Below are positions 20,937-33,435 of a stretch of 64,000 bases of DNA, in pieces. This DNA is from Pomphorhynchus laevis (taxonomy: Eukaryota > Acanthocephala > Palaeacanthocephala > Echinorhynchida > Pomphorhynchidae): contig WNNJ02003857.1 of assembly GCA_012934845.2 (NCBI GenBank), positions 1-64,000 of the forward strand, written 5' to 3'. The position numbers and the translations under genes are program-made. Numbering within the stretch: position 1 is the first letter of the stretch; each line of letters starts with the position of its first letter. The notes below the pieces were generated by a model. It was not told the DNA's origin. It did no database searches and worked only from the letters and a program-made list of their open reading frames with translations.

Positions 20937-22430
20937 TTAAAATCCATATTTGCAGCACATTGACAAAATAAAGTTGCCCTTGATAGTGGTGTGCTCACTT
21001 GACATTTTGTGATACATGTGTTTGTTTACATTCTAAATAACAACTACAAAATTTTGACTAGCTATACAATTTGATAATCATAAAAGGTTCGACGCATTTT
21101 ATGATTTCATTATATGAAGAAACTATTAGGTTTTCGAAATAGGACCTCTATTCCTTATTCGAATACATCGTGTATTGTTTATTAGTTAATAGTTAATTAG
21201 TTAATTTTATTGTTATGTAATTATTAATTGTATTAAAATATTATATAATTATTTATTATTTATAATTATTTATCTTTATTTTTGATTTATAAATAGTATA
21301 AAATACGTAGACTCAATTATCTAATTTGCTTAATGAATCTGAATGTTTATAGATGCTTGTATGTTTTATCATTTAATTAGTAAATACATTATTAACTTTG
21401 TTATTACACAATCTATGTTTACAGCTTTATAAATAACAATCAATACATTTACGTTTTACCTTTACCCATTTCGATAAGCTAGAGTTGCAAGGACAACAGC
21501 GCGGTACGCTACGACTAGACCCTTGTGGCATGATTTGTATTTTTTAGTAACATTGTAATCACCCATATTTTAATAAGTTACTTGTAAGTTTAGATAGTTA
21601 AGCTGTTGTCTAATTAGCGAGCGGAACTGACAGGAAGCTTGATTGTAATCACTAATTAAGAATTCAGAACTTATTCTGCAACTCGTATTTATTATCGCCA
21701 AGTATTTATCAATAATCATTATTATATATTTGACCTCCGAAATAGCTTGCTTCTGACAGAATCATCCACCTTCCAACAACACTCGGAACTGTGGTCTGAC
21801 AAGTTTCTTAAGTCCATTAATAAATCAAACTTGCCGCCACTAATCTCTGATTCTTATAGCAGGAAGCCCAAGCCACAAAAGGCCAGTTATCGTTCGTCCC
21901 TAAAGTTACATATATCACGACAAATTATGTATGATCCACATTAATTGTCACATTTGCTCTAATTGCTGTCGATGCAAATATTGTCATTTACAGTGTCCTC
22001 CGATTTCCAAGTATTCCATTGCCTCATAATTTCAACCATACCACTTAGTCCAATTGATTTATCACGATCGAACTTCGTTTAATCAATCGTCTTAACACGT
22101 CCTACTAACCAATCATTCTAATTATTTTGTTCGCGCTCTGTAAATCTATATCAATATATCCCACTAAAACTCTTTAATTAGTCACTCCCTCAAATTAGAA
22201 GTATATACTGTTATGATACTTATCTTTATTCTACTATATATTCGTATTGTATTCTAGATTGAGCATGTAAAAACTACATTAGTTTATATCCGACAATTTT
22301 ATAGTGTCGTTGATTAATGTCTGAACCTGATTCGCGTTCAAAGATACTGATTTCACCCGTTACTTATAACCAATCAAAATTACAGTTTTACCGGATGAAC
22401 CGGAATCCACTGACAACCAGTTAAGCAATG
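20937..22430. other. AT-rich spacer, no gene supported
   Basis: About 1.5 kb of AT-rich DNA. A 65-codon frame at 21747-21944 is open but unrecognised. No splice-flanked exon or RNA gene was recognised. Confidence 0.5.
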
Positions 22431-22432
22431 CA

Positions 22433-23105
22433 TTGGTTTGCAACATTCAAGTAATTATTGCGATATATATTAACGCACCGTCCGAAGCACAACTCCAAAT
22501 TCTTCGAAACTTTATATCATCAGAGATTTGCAAATCAATACAAACGGCAGATTTATATTACAAGGTTGTAAGGATGTTAAAAGTAATGTACTACAAGCCA
22601 ATCAACATAGTGTATATTCGCCACATGATCTTTGCTCATCATCACTTCGAATGAGAAGACATTTAACAATACGTTAATACGTTGAAGCAACTCACAGTTG
22701 ACTGCGACCTCAAGGACGTCACAATGGCTGAACATTATAGCCAGATCATTTCAAATGCATTCATCATGAAATTATTTTTGTCCAAAATTCGGAAAAGGAT
22801 ACTCGGAAACAATTCTTTGCAACTATCAAGCGCATTAGGAGTAGTAAAGACAACGGAAATAGCCAAGAAACGATCAGCCGTTTTCGTAACTTCTCGCAAC
22901 GCTTACTAACCAAAGTTCACTTAATGTATCACACAGTGACGAAATTGTAAATCCGATGATAGTTGCCGCGTTGTCTAATGTAAACTGGAAATGATTTTTT
23001 CAGTCGCGGATCATAGAAACATTTAAGCACATCTTGCCCCGCGAGAGTTAACGTGTAATAATTGTGGTAAAATTGGCCATTATGCACGTGCCTGCCGCAG
23101 TTTAA
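22433..23105 (+). pseudogene. Ty3/gypsy gag relic
   Basis: The frames at 22433-22654 and 22682-22909 follow the Gag of the complete element in order: 'LRNFISSEICKSI' against LINLLSSRLYLLI, then 'LTVDCDLKDVTMAEHYS' against ATKCNFEDVDAATNR, and 'KIRKRIL' against YIRERIL. At about 23058-23099 a CCHC knuckle follows, CNNCGKIGHYARAC. Stops separate the pieces and no protease or pol follows; family J sequence begins at 23106. It is a distinct, older lineage than the element at 16435. The identification rests on pattern similarity, not on a computed alignment. Confidence 0.7.
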
Positions 23106-24665
23106 ATAAATAAATAATACAATCCAGGAGGTCACGGTTCTTGTGAATCTCCCCAGGACGTATGTAGACATTGGCAAGACTGAGGCGTTTACCGTTCTTA
23201 CAGATTGAAACTACCAAACAAGACATGGCTGGACACGAGTAGTTAAATAGGAGGGAGGACCTTAAGGAGCACTTAACTAAGGTCAAGAGTCCTTGAGAAG
23301 AAGAGGAGTGAGGTGGGGTTATGTACGGAGTATAGTGGGAACTAATATGCCTTGGGATAAATCGAGTAATGTTCTGGTGGAGACGGATAGACCGCGTTTC
23401 CTGAAGGACTCTAACTTCTACATCTCTACCAGATAAAAGTCTAAGGGCAGAAGCACCTCCCGAATTCCACTGAAGGACATTCAGTGAAAAAGGTTTACGA
23501 GTTCTCTGCATTGTGATGGATTAGTTGGATGGGGGATTGCCTACCTAGACAGAGCTAGGTGCAGGAAGGTTATCCTTCCCGCCACTAGCCCCACTAGGGG
23601 TCGGTACTTGCCCCTGGGCAATATCTTCATTTCCCCCTTTCTTGCTCTTGAGGAGCTTCCCGATCTTGATTGGGGGGACGGGGTGAGCCGAGCCTCCCCT
23701 TTTCTTCGATACAGGAATATTCGGTTGTGCTGGCACTGTAAGATTCGTGTTAACGGCCCCAATGGCCATCAGGATGAAATTTTCTAGCGTCTTGTGTGAT
23801 GCTTTTATTTTTAGGTCCATCAATTTAGTGATCTCAGAATCGTCCATCCGCTGTGGACCTGCGATGTTTGAGTAGGAGGTGGATGTTTTTGTTTTGGACG
23901 GTCGAACAAATTGAGCTTTGTACGCCTTATAAACTTGAGACAGGACCTGCGCCAAGCCGGATGGCTTCCTCCGCAGTTTGTATACGATGGAATGGGCTTG
24001 CAGGAGTCGTTGGAAGAAAGGGAAGAACATGTGGCGGATCCACACGAACCACATGTGGGCGTCCCACTGCAGCTGGAGGCCCAGTGCCCCCATTTGTGAC
24101 ACCGGCTGCAGTGGGGGTAGGTGAACTCGTCAATGTCCACAATCGAAAAGTGTAGATTAAATCCCATGAAAGGGTTTGATGCCGATTTAGAGAGAATTTC
24201 CGCTCTGTCGACAGAGGCGGAACAGAATCCTACCTGTATAGGGTTACCATCCCTACCCAGTAATTGTCGTAGATTGGAAACCTGGAATCTGTCCATAAGT
24301 ACTTTTTTATCTTCGTCTTCTAACGAGCAAGGAAGGTTTATTTATTTTTAATGATAATAAGCTTAATAATTATATCCCCTTGTTCTTTGAGATTATTTGA
24401 GAAGTAGTCAGAATAAGTAGTTAGTAGGTCTGAAGATACAAAGGAGATTTTAATTTCCCCTGGAAAAAGTTTTACTTTGTTAGCAAAAAAAAAAATTTTG
24501 TAATTGATTTTAGTAAAGTTTTGTAGGCTTAATGATGATTAAGTTCTTCATTTTCGGGATGGGGGGAAGTTCCTCCCCATCATTTGATGAACACAAAAAG
24601 TTACTGACCTTAGAAGTTGGAGTTATCGTTGTAGAAGTATCAAAACTCACCATATTCTCTCCTTG
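23106..24665 (-). mobile_element. Family J LINE copy JF, 3'-deleted
   Basis: Minus strand. ORF1 is broken: pieces at 24296-23820 with CSRCHKWGHWASSC, and 24102-23545 with the C-terminal tail SKKRGGSAHPVPPIKIGKLL. The endonuclease starts at ATG 23511 (LNVLQWNSGGASALRLL) and is open until about 23108, where it stops abruptly at a TAAATAAATAAAT stretch. That stretch looks like the family's own 3' tail, so the rest of ORF2 may have been lost by an internal deletion. ORF1 N-terminal remnants extend to about 24665. Confidence 0.8.
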
Positions 24666-24989
24666 GAAATTGTGAAAATATTCGTTGATTTATTAAAGTA
24701 AAAAACACAAAAAACGGATTTTTCTATTAATTATATTTTATGTAGATAACACAAGTATATGTTGTGTTTTTTTTGTGTTGCTGATGCTGAACACGGTCGT
24801 GATCGGCATCTTTGAATTTATGTTGTTTTGCAGTATGTGACCACAATATAATTATGTGCTTGTGCTGTCAAAAATTACCCGAAAGTATAAAAAATCGACT
24901 CTGTTTATCAAAGAAAAGAGGAAATCTTTTGGTATTTCACTAACTTCTGTTAAAAATTTTTATTTGAGCAATTATAAATATTGCAATAG

Positions 24990-25385
24990 TGTGCAAGCAT
25001 AATTAATAACTTTATGTCTTTGTGGTGTAGGCGTTCAATTGTATTCAGTGTTCTGTAAGCGAGGCCAGGACTGATGCATCATTGCCAATTTGTATGGTAG
25101 TTTTATGCGTTGCATTAGGAAGGAGTCAGCCCGCGGGTCGTTCGCAAATCCGTGAAGCTTTTTGCTCAGCAGACGGAACAAGTTAAATGCTTCCTTGCCC
25201 ATTGCGTCTGTGGTTTCGATGGCTATGGGAATGAAATCCATCCCTAGTGCTACTGATCCGGATCCTGCTAGAGCTGTCGCCTGGTGACTGGGAGCTAGCG
25301 GGTTTAACGCATGTGAAGTCTCAACATGCGAATTTGCCGCAGTCCAATGGGACTATTGTAACGCCGTCTTCTGTTAGCATCTTCA
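24990..25385 (-). pseudogene. Third LINE type (family K): C-terminal ORF2 relic
   Basis: Read on minus, pieces in shifting frames show a 'DGVTIVPLDCGK' block, 'DFTCV', then FIPIAIETTDAMG (25241 onward) and a tail ending in MHQSW. The same blocks in the same order occur at 62838-63731 (LVWDFTCPSTLAAS, TFVPLAIETIVATRP). This C-terminal module is known after the RT in a group of metazoan non-LTR elements; I cannot name the clade. At least one frameshift and one stop interrupt it. Confidence 0.6.
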
Positions 25386-25552
25386 GAAAAACCCTTCTGT
25401 AACATCTCCAGAAAATTACTTCAGAAAATTTAGGTAATTACCTGAAGATGCTCGTAGTGGTTAGCAAAATATAAATGAAAAATTTCCTCTTTACTTTGAT
25501 TCAGCTCCAATAATTATTTATTAATGATGGATCATATTATCAACAATTAAAA
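25366..25552 (+). repeat. Dispersed repeat with stem-loop CTGAAGATGCT...AGCAAAAT core
   Basis: Shares the stretch TTTGATTCAGCTCCAATAAT and the following GGATCATATTATCAAC block with 53401-53605 (both orientations) and 54597-54645. The core at 25442-25472 has UGCU and AGCA arms after CUGAAGA. The family may be PLE-derived. Confidence 0.6.
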
Positions 25553-26205
25553 ATAGAAGATATTTTATTTTTTATTGTTAATTTTTTATTTAATTTATTC
25601 CGGTATTTTGGTTAATTACGATTTTTATGTAGATTTTATTATTATAATCAGTAAAATGCATATTTAAACGGCAATTTTTAAATAAATGTAAATATGTAAT
25701 GAACACGGCTATTATCCTCACAAATTTTAGAATTTTGCAACTGAAAATGTATATACTCTTATAATTGATAGCATTTTTGTAATAAAAATGGCATCTATCT
25801 AGTATGAAAGATCATGTCAATTAACTAAACAGCTAGCGTGAAGTGTAAATATTACATATTTTAATTTGCAAGAAATTCATGTTTATGTAAGTGTTAGTGA
25901 ACACCGAACTAGATAGGATATAACACAAGGAGCAGCAAGCACATTGTTAAAGGTATTTTTCAAAACAAGGGAAATGTAGGATAATGCAAATACGAATGTG
26001 ACATCATTATAATCGGTTAAGCTTATTTTTATAATTTAATAAAAACTAATGTTTAATTTGGATATTTTGAAAATTCAAAACATTAAAGTATTCAAATTAT
26101 GCATAAAACGGAAGGATCCCAGCTGCTTCGTGTAAATGATGTCAATATTAAAGAAGGTCATTCCTAGCAAACAAAATTTGAAATATTTTCTTTCAAATCC
26201 TATTT

Positions 26206-26574
26206 GATGCTGCTTGACCAAGAAAAAACTGGCAAAACTGTCGATTGATGTATTGCAACTTTTAATTCTAGCAATTTGAATATTCTCAATATTAAAGTCA
26301 TTCTTATCTACCGATATATTTCGACATAACGTGGCTATAATATTCAATAATTGTATTTATATTATTTCTCAAGTTTTTCAGGACACAAAACAACTTAAAG
26401 AAAACTTGAAAGATAAAATAAATACAATTCTTGGATATGATAGCCACGTGATGTCGAAATATATCGGAAGATGGAAATGACTCTAATATTTAGAATATTC
26501 AAATTACTAGAATCAAAAGTTGCAATACATCATTCGAGTATTATTTGCCAGTTTTTTCTTGGTCAAGGAGCATG
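26206..26574. repeat. Long inverted repeat, arms about 170 bp
   Basis: The left arm (26206-26385) and the right arm (26395-26574) are reverse complements at roughly 85-90% by eye. Both contain CGATATATTTCGACAT and GACCAAGAAAAAACTGGCAA (right arm in reverse). About ten bases separate them. A transcript would form a long hairpin. Confidence 0.85.
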
Positions 26575-26589
26575 TGTCGAAATTCTGAC

Positions 26590-27289
26590 AGCACAGCAAG
26601 TCGTTCACATTAACACGTATAGGCCCACAAATACAGATCTAAACTATAATTTAAAATTTCTAAATGCTAAATATCTATACTTTTTTATGCATGCATTTCT
26701 GCGTCTTTAAAAGTAAAAATCATATAGGGTAGCCTAATTTGATTGATTTTTTAGATTGTTTTCCAATAATTTAAAATTTAATGTAATATTCAAGGAAGTT
26801 TATTTCGGACTCGCAATCCTGCATGCTTTTCTCTTGCCTAGTTAAACGGCCACACTTAGTCTTTAGAATAGAAACAAGACCGATCGTCGACACTCCTGTT
26901 CAATCGCCTCCCAAGTTCAGCAATTGTTTTTAAGAATTAGTTTCCTACTTGTCTTTGTTCCCACTTTTCCTCCTCTGTTGTAATTGCATTGGCAAGTATA
27001 ATTATATTCAATCATTTTGTTCGAGTGTAAGAACAGGCCTTACGAATTGTTTTCTATGAAATCGTAATTATTCATCGTCATTTACAATTTTCATTTTAAA
27101 CTCTTAAAATTTTAAACTCACATTATGTGAGTTGCTAGAATGTAATTGTGTTGTCTTAAGAATTTAATGGTTTATTGTTTGAAACAAATCTTTTGAAATT
27201 AAAATTCCAAAAATTATTTATAAATGTTAATCCTATGTATTTCTTTTCTCGTCCCGGACCAAAAACAACACCTTTATCAGATTTGGTAT
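26590..27289. other. No gene seen
   Basis: AT-rich sequence between the inverted repeat and the PLE relic. No open frame with a motif was found. Confidence 0.5.
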
Positions 27290-28804
27290 TTTTGTAGAAA
27301 GCTATTTAATTACCCATGATTGAAAACCGTTTTTATGTAATAGAATTCTAATTATCTTATTATTTGTATCAAGCTCATTTATATTGGAAACAATCATCTT
27401 ACTTTGTAAGAATAAAGAATTGGCAGCATATATTTTCCAAGATGTTGGGACGTTGGTATTCCACGAAACAATATTTAAATTATTTAATTTTTTATAATAA
27501 AAGGATGTTTTTTAAATATCATTTGATGTTCTACGAGCGACGACATCTAAAAATGTTAATCTATAATCTAATTCTAATTATATTGTCCACTTAATATTTT
27601 CATCAAAACAATTTATTGCTCTTAATATGTCCTCTACATCAATTGTGTTATCACAAATAGCAAATGTATCATCGACATATCAAATCCACATAACAATTCC
27701 ATCTTAGTATATTATTTAATTCCCAATTTCTCATATATGATTCACTAAGAAAGGGTGGTAGAGAATTTCTCATTGCGAGACCATCGTTTTGTTCATATAC
27801 CTCTTCATTAAATTTAAAAATTGTTTTATTTGTGCATAAAACAAACAATTCGATCCACTCTCCAAAACAAAGTTTAAAAAAGTAATCCGAATTTTCCTCT
27901 AATAGCTTTGCAGTTGACTCAATAGCTTTATTTGCGGCCACATTAGTGAACATCCAAACGATGTCAAAACTAATCGTCGCTTTATCCTTTACATTATAGT
28001 TACGGATTATTTGAGAGAAATGAATTCCGTCCTTAAGGTTGGAAAAATTGAATATATCTAATGATGATTTAATTTTTCTCGCAATTATTTTTGATATGGT
28101 ATATGAATATGTCATATATGATGCAAAAATAGGTCTTGCACAATGTTTCTTTTTGTGAATTTTCGGGAGTAAGTACATATAACCAGATTTCGCATTTTTT
28201 GACAAACAAGTTCTTAAAATGTTATTATCCATTTTATTATTTATATTAATCTTTTCAAAAAATTATTAATTACTGTATGTCGTTTTAATGTATCGTCTCC
28301 GTTTAATTTATTAAATCTTGAATTGTTAAAAACATCCGTACCTAATTTTATACATTCTGCGTTACTCATTACAACAAAACAATTACTTTTATCAGATTTA
28401 CAAATTACAAAGTCCTTTGTGCTAATTTCGTTTTTAACAATTTTAATGTATTTGTTCAATTCATCTTGGTTCGAACCTGACTTTATGAGTTTCTTAAAGT
28501 TTATTAAGCGTATGTATTTAGGTAAATTATTTTATATAGTTTTTTGAATTAAAACAAGTTTTTTTTTGAATTCAGTGAAAATTTTAGGTTCTGAAAATAT
28601 TATCTTTGGTGTAAAGTTAGGACCCAAATTTAAGACTTTAAGTAGATTAGTATTCAATTCTTTATTAGACCAATTTACAAATTTATTGTTAATTCTGTTT
28701 GAGTCACCCTCAGATTCTAACACTTTGAATGTCCACGTATTGATTTTGTAAATTGTACAAAAACAAAAACATTTTAAGGTGTTTAAAACCAATAAAAAAT
28801 TCAA
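27290..28804 (-). pseudogene. Penelope-like element reverse transcriptase relic
   Basis: Minus-strand pieces appear in the order of a PLE ORF. The N-terminal block NLGPNFTPKI lies at 28804-28532, DFVICKSDKSNCFVVM at 28459-28241, and then 28232-27669 holds YLLPKIHKKKHCARPI and the degraded GLAMRNSLPP block. A frameshift follows; immediately after it the catalytic YVDD is readable at 27668-27679, then LTFLDVVARR near 27545. PLEs are retroelements whose RT is related to telomerase and which usually carry a GIY-YIG nuclease downstream. None is seen here below 27290; instead an inverted repeat lies beyond. Several stops make it non-functional. Confidence 0.82.
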
Positions 28805-29229
28805 TATAATTACATTTATTATTTAAATGATTATTTAACATTTCTAAATGATTAATAATAATTAAAAAAATTAATAATAATTAAAAAATCGATAATGATT
28901 AATAAGAATATTAAACAAATTTTGAAACAAATTAAGTGATTGATATTGTAAACGATTAGAAACTGAAAACTCCAAATTAATAGCAAAATTCAAAGGTTGC
29001 CTACTTACCTTTTTGAGAATGTTGAGTCGTTAAAATTTTTAATGCCACACGTTTACTTTGCACATCGTAGAATTAAATTATTTTCTTTGCGGGCTCTTAA
29101 AAATATAATAGTCACGAGAGCACAATGTCACAGTGTTGTAGAGCAGACAAACTGCTCGAATCAAAAGAACTCTATTTTTTCAACGATAATATGGATTTTT
29201 CTGCAAATTCCGACCCATATTCAAAGGTA
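28805..29229. other. No gene seen
   Basis: Very AT-rich with short TTAATAATAATTAAAAAA-type repeats at 28850-28900. Confidence 0.5.
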
Positions 29230-32200
29230 AGTGGAGTTTGTTCGTTTAATTGAACCTCATGACGGAGATTGAGCTTCCTCCGGTGCCTAAATTGGTTTAT
29301 CTTATCATTATAAAGTTTTCACAACATTTTGAGAGGAAAAATATATTCAATGTACTGATAAGTGGTGTTACTAATAAACTGAAAGGCAGGATAATTTTTA
29401 ACTCAATTAAATACTATGAGGCAGAAATACGTATTTAATTTTGTACCTGTGACCTTGCGATATCCTACAAAGACTACTTCGAAAAAAATTGGCTGGAAAT
29501 GGGACAATTATTTACAAGCCTATTCAGGCCTCAATCAAAATCAATAACTTATCACCTTTCATATCGAACGAAGACCAAAAAGAGCTTGAAAAGGATTTTG
29601 AAATCTCAGATTCCGCTTGATTACATGGAAAAATGGCCGGCCCATCCCTGTAATCTTCGGATCAACTTCGATTGACAAAGCCCACTTACTTTCCAATAAT
29701 TCTTGTAACTCTTTTTCCGGGCATAATTTGGAATCCACAGTCCTAAACACCGACTACATGACTTACACACACTGTAATTTATGCCACAAATAAGGGCATT
29801 GGGCCTCGATGTGTTCCCAACCAAGAAAGTGCGCGTATGTGGTTCCCCTGGGGATCACACTGATAACAAATGCGTAGAAACGCCACATTGTCTGAACTGC
29901 GGCGTAAACCACCGGTGTGGTCAAGGAAATAATGATCTTTTAAGGAATATAGAAATAGAACAAGAAACACTAGTCCTCCTGCCAATCCGGCAATTTTGCC
30001 GAAGCGGCTAAGCCCAGACTCAATGATCACATACTAACACATACATATGCAAAATCATAGACGAGAGGCAGCAGGCAAATATGCTGGAAATACAGAACCT
30101 CATCCAACATTTAGCCATAAAGCTAGATGAAGTTAGGTCTATTCCTTGTACTGCTCCTAAGACTAGAAATTCGCCTTACTCAAAGAATAGGAATACTTCA
30201 TTACAGAGCCTCGCGTCGATTAAACTGGCGAAGAAGTATTGCTCGTGGGTAAGTATCTAAACCTAGTCCAGCTGAGTGTGAGAAGGGCAACCTTCTCACC
30301 TTAGGCTCCGACTAGGAGGAGACATCCCACTCTAGAAAATCAACACAATGGGAAGTAATCAAGGGCCTTTTTTCATTGAATATCCTTCAGTGGAATTCGG
30401 TAAGTGCTTACGCACTTAATCTTCTATCTGGTAGAGATGCAGATGCTATAGTCCTTTAGTAGACGCGGTCTATCCGTAGCCCCAAGACATTACTCGATTT
30501 ATTCTTAAACACATCTACACCCACTATATTCCGTACATAACCCCCTCACTCCTCTTCATCTCAAGGTCTATTAACCCTAGTTAAGAGCTCTTAAAGATCT
30601 TCCCTTTTACTAAACTATTCTTGTCCAGACCAGTCTTGTTTAGCTAAATCATTATGTACAAACGGTAACCGCATCAGCATAGCCAATATCTATATCCGGC
30701 CAGGAGAAATTCACGACCGTGACCTCCTCGATCGTATATTAGGTAGCGGTTTTGACATGTTACTTGGTGACTTTAACGACAGAACTGGTCTTTGGATTAA
30801 CGCAGCACTCCGCAGAGATAGGAACGACTTTTTTATTCACAAACCACCATCCCCACATTTCATTGCTCAACAACTAATTCTCTCTTCGACATTTTACTGA
30901 TACATAAGATGTCGTTCTTAAAACCCATCTGTACTGAGCAGTTGCGACAACAACATACCACCTCTCATGACCTAATTTGCTGGCGAATTTAGTAGGATAC
31001 GTTACTTAGAAGGATGTTTCACTTTGATCCTACCAGAGTGGCCTTCTTTCCGACAGCTATCCAACTCTTCCCCAGAATTGGAAATGAGAGTTTGACCGAA
31101 TTTAATACCTACATCTCTTCGCAAGCTACAGCGATTTTATCGACTACCTATAAAGGTCATATATACAATCCCACTCCGACGAAACTCAAGGTCCTAGCCA
31201 AATTGCTGAACCTCCCTAATCTTTCTGTTTCCGCCAAACAGGCTCTCTCGAATGAATACTGGAGCACTAGTTATAGGTTCCAGCTGAGTAGGGATAGGAC
31301 GAGTATTGCCCGCCTTAATCCTTCTCAGTCTTCCTTTTTGAAGATTTTCAAGCAGGAGAAGATTGTTTGCTGCAAGGATAGAGCATTGGGTTGGATAGGG
31401 AATGTAGGCCTTGATAAAGTTTAAAAGGAGTCACTAGCCCTACACAACTATGAAGCCACTCAATCACCTCAACCAATTCCGCCTTGGTGTAACTTTAGGA
31501 GTAGGGATCTATCTGTTACAGATATCCTTAACTACTGGTATCCACTCCCGGTAACCTCCAAATCCTTCGCTCTACTTTCTTCTCGGGTCTGTCAGCTTTT
31601 GACAGCTGGTCAGAGAAGAGAGGTGGCCGTCACAATGCTTTTAGCCTCCCCCTCCGATGCAGAAGGCATCAATATTAGTAAGCGTGTTTTTATTCCTAAG
31701 AAAAAATCCTGCTCATGCCCTAAAGATCTGCGACCCATTTCAATTCAAAATGCCCTCGTGTCGATTTACGAAAAAGCGCTTGCGCGTAAAATCCGCGACC
31801 ATTTAAGTAGGCGTAATTTGACCCTCCATGTTTTCATGGGTTCGTCAAAGGTCGCTCGGTTCATTCAGCAGTTGGTGAGGTGGAGCAGTTTTGTCGGGAT
31901 AATAGCCATCGTCTAGTTGTGGCTGTTTTCCTTGACTTTTCTGCTGCATTTGACCGCATCTCCATTCCTTTTGTGATCTATTCTCTAAGGTCCCTCGGGT
32001 TGCCTGCGAGAACTGTGAACAGAGTGGAGATCATGCTGTATACTAAGCGATTTTACTATGAAGACGACGCTGATGTGCGTCAGTTCTACCCTATTACGGG
32101 TGTACCTCAAGGATCCCCACTTTCTCCTATCTTATATCTTGCTGCCTCTATTAACCTATTCAAAATATTTAAACGCGAACAACGTCTTGTGGTGTACGCT

Positions 32201-32937
32201 GATGACACCACAGCCCTGTTCACTGGACACAGGTGTAAAGACGTAGTCTCTGACATCAGCCATTTCTTTTTAAGATTAAAAGACCAGTTACCCATATCCA
32301 ATCTTATTTTAAACTCAGCTAAATCACAGGTGGTCGTCTTTCATAGCACCCCTGCTACAAAACAAAAACTTAAGAGATTAGCACTCTCTGCGCTCTCCTC
32401 CATATTTGCCTCTGAACCACTTCTCACCTTCACAAGTCGAGTAAAATACCTGGGGTTTACCGTTACGGTGAACTGGTCGACGAAAGCTTACCTGGATAGA
32501 CTCAAACGTATCCTGAAGAAAGCTAGGTGGGCCCTGAAACGGGCTCAGCATCTGTCATTGAAAGGGAAAGCCCAGGTGCGCCTTTGGGGCACTTGGGCTA
32601 TCTCGGGATTAGTCTTTTTCTCAAGAGGACGTGCCCCAGAGCAAAGGCTAAGGTTTCTTACGCTCCTCGTCTCTCGTTTATCAAGCATAGTCCGCGACGA
32701 TTGGATTCTTCGGGGGGGGGGTGAAAGACCCCGGGTGGTTCAGTCGGAAGGCGGCGTGTTGGATCGGTTGGGGGACCAGATCCCTCTGGACCTGAGGTCA
32801 TGAAAGAGAAAGTGAACATGAAAAAACGAAGGGAAATTCTGTCATTTTTTATCTGAGTTTGTTATGACCTACTTTTTTTATTCTTACATGCTATATTTTG
32901 GTGTATTTAATAAAGTCTTTATTTATTTATTTATGTT
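29230..32937 (+). mobile_element. Family J LINE copy JG, full length but heavily decayed
   Basis: ORF1 remnants run from about 29260 (IELPPVPKLVYLIIIKF) to 30290 with stops and a damaged knuckle. Endonuclease remnants lie at 30350-30900. ORF2 RT pieces lie at 31014-31424, 31599-31916 and 31880-32803. The RT keeps VFLDFSAAFDRI, GVPQGSPLSP and YADD at 32195-32206. A ten-G run at 32712-32721 breaks the frame near the C-terminus. It ends in TTTATTTATTTATTTATG near 32937. It has more stops than JD, so it is an older insertion. Confidence 0.85.
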
Positions 32938-33123
32938 CATGTCAACGACGTTCGGCAATTCATTAATAGTCTTGATGTAGCAAGTAATGCTACACCACAA
33001 ATATTAATGAATTGATACTTCCGCATGCAATTCATTAGGGAACAGATAATGTGAGCGATATAATAGCATCATTTCAATCATAATATCAACCACACTAATC
33101 GGGCGATCCTTATATATTTCGCA

Positions 33124-33435
33124 ATGGAAGAAGTCTTAAATAGCACTCAATCTCTGCTTTCCACTGCTACAAATCAAACATATCACGAGCGTTTATTCAC
33201 ATTTCCCAGAAAAACCAATGATGAATGCTTCTGTCCAGATTAGTTAGTTTATTTCCAAAATGACTTTGTGAGTAGGCCTGCTAGACACTCAAAATTTGAA
33301 CATTTAGTGGATACAGCTAGATTAGTACTTGCGAATTCTACTTACACCATTGCTCGATATCTCAATAAACGTGAAGCAATTGTGTTATTCAGGAATCTAA
33401 TATTTGGACACCAAGTTCAACATCAAGTGAAATGA
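33124..33435 (+). pseudogene. Unidentified 103-codon frame with one internal TAG
   Basis: From ATG 33124 the frame runs to TGA 33433-33435, interrupted only by TAG at 33241-33243 (codon 40). The predicted peptide is charged and has no signal peptide or obvious domain. Its stop overlaps the ATG of the next frame (ATGA at 33432-33435), as in coupled ORFs of some retroelements. I do not recognise it. The internal stop argues for a pseudogene or for chance. Confidence 0.35.

Noticed and set aside
26206-26574. Terminal inverted repeats of a DNA transposon
   Set aside because: The arms are almost contiguous, with no room for a transposase and no obvious target duplication.
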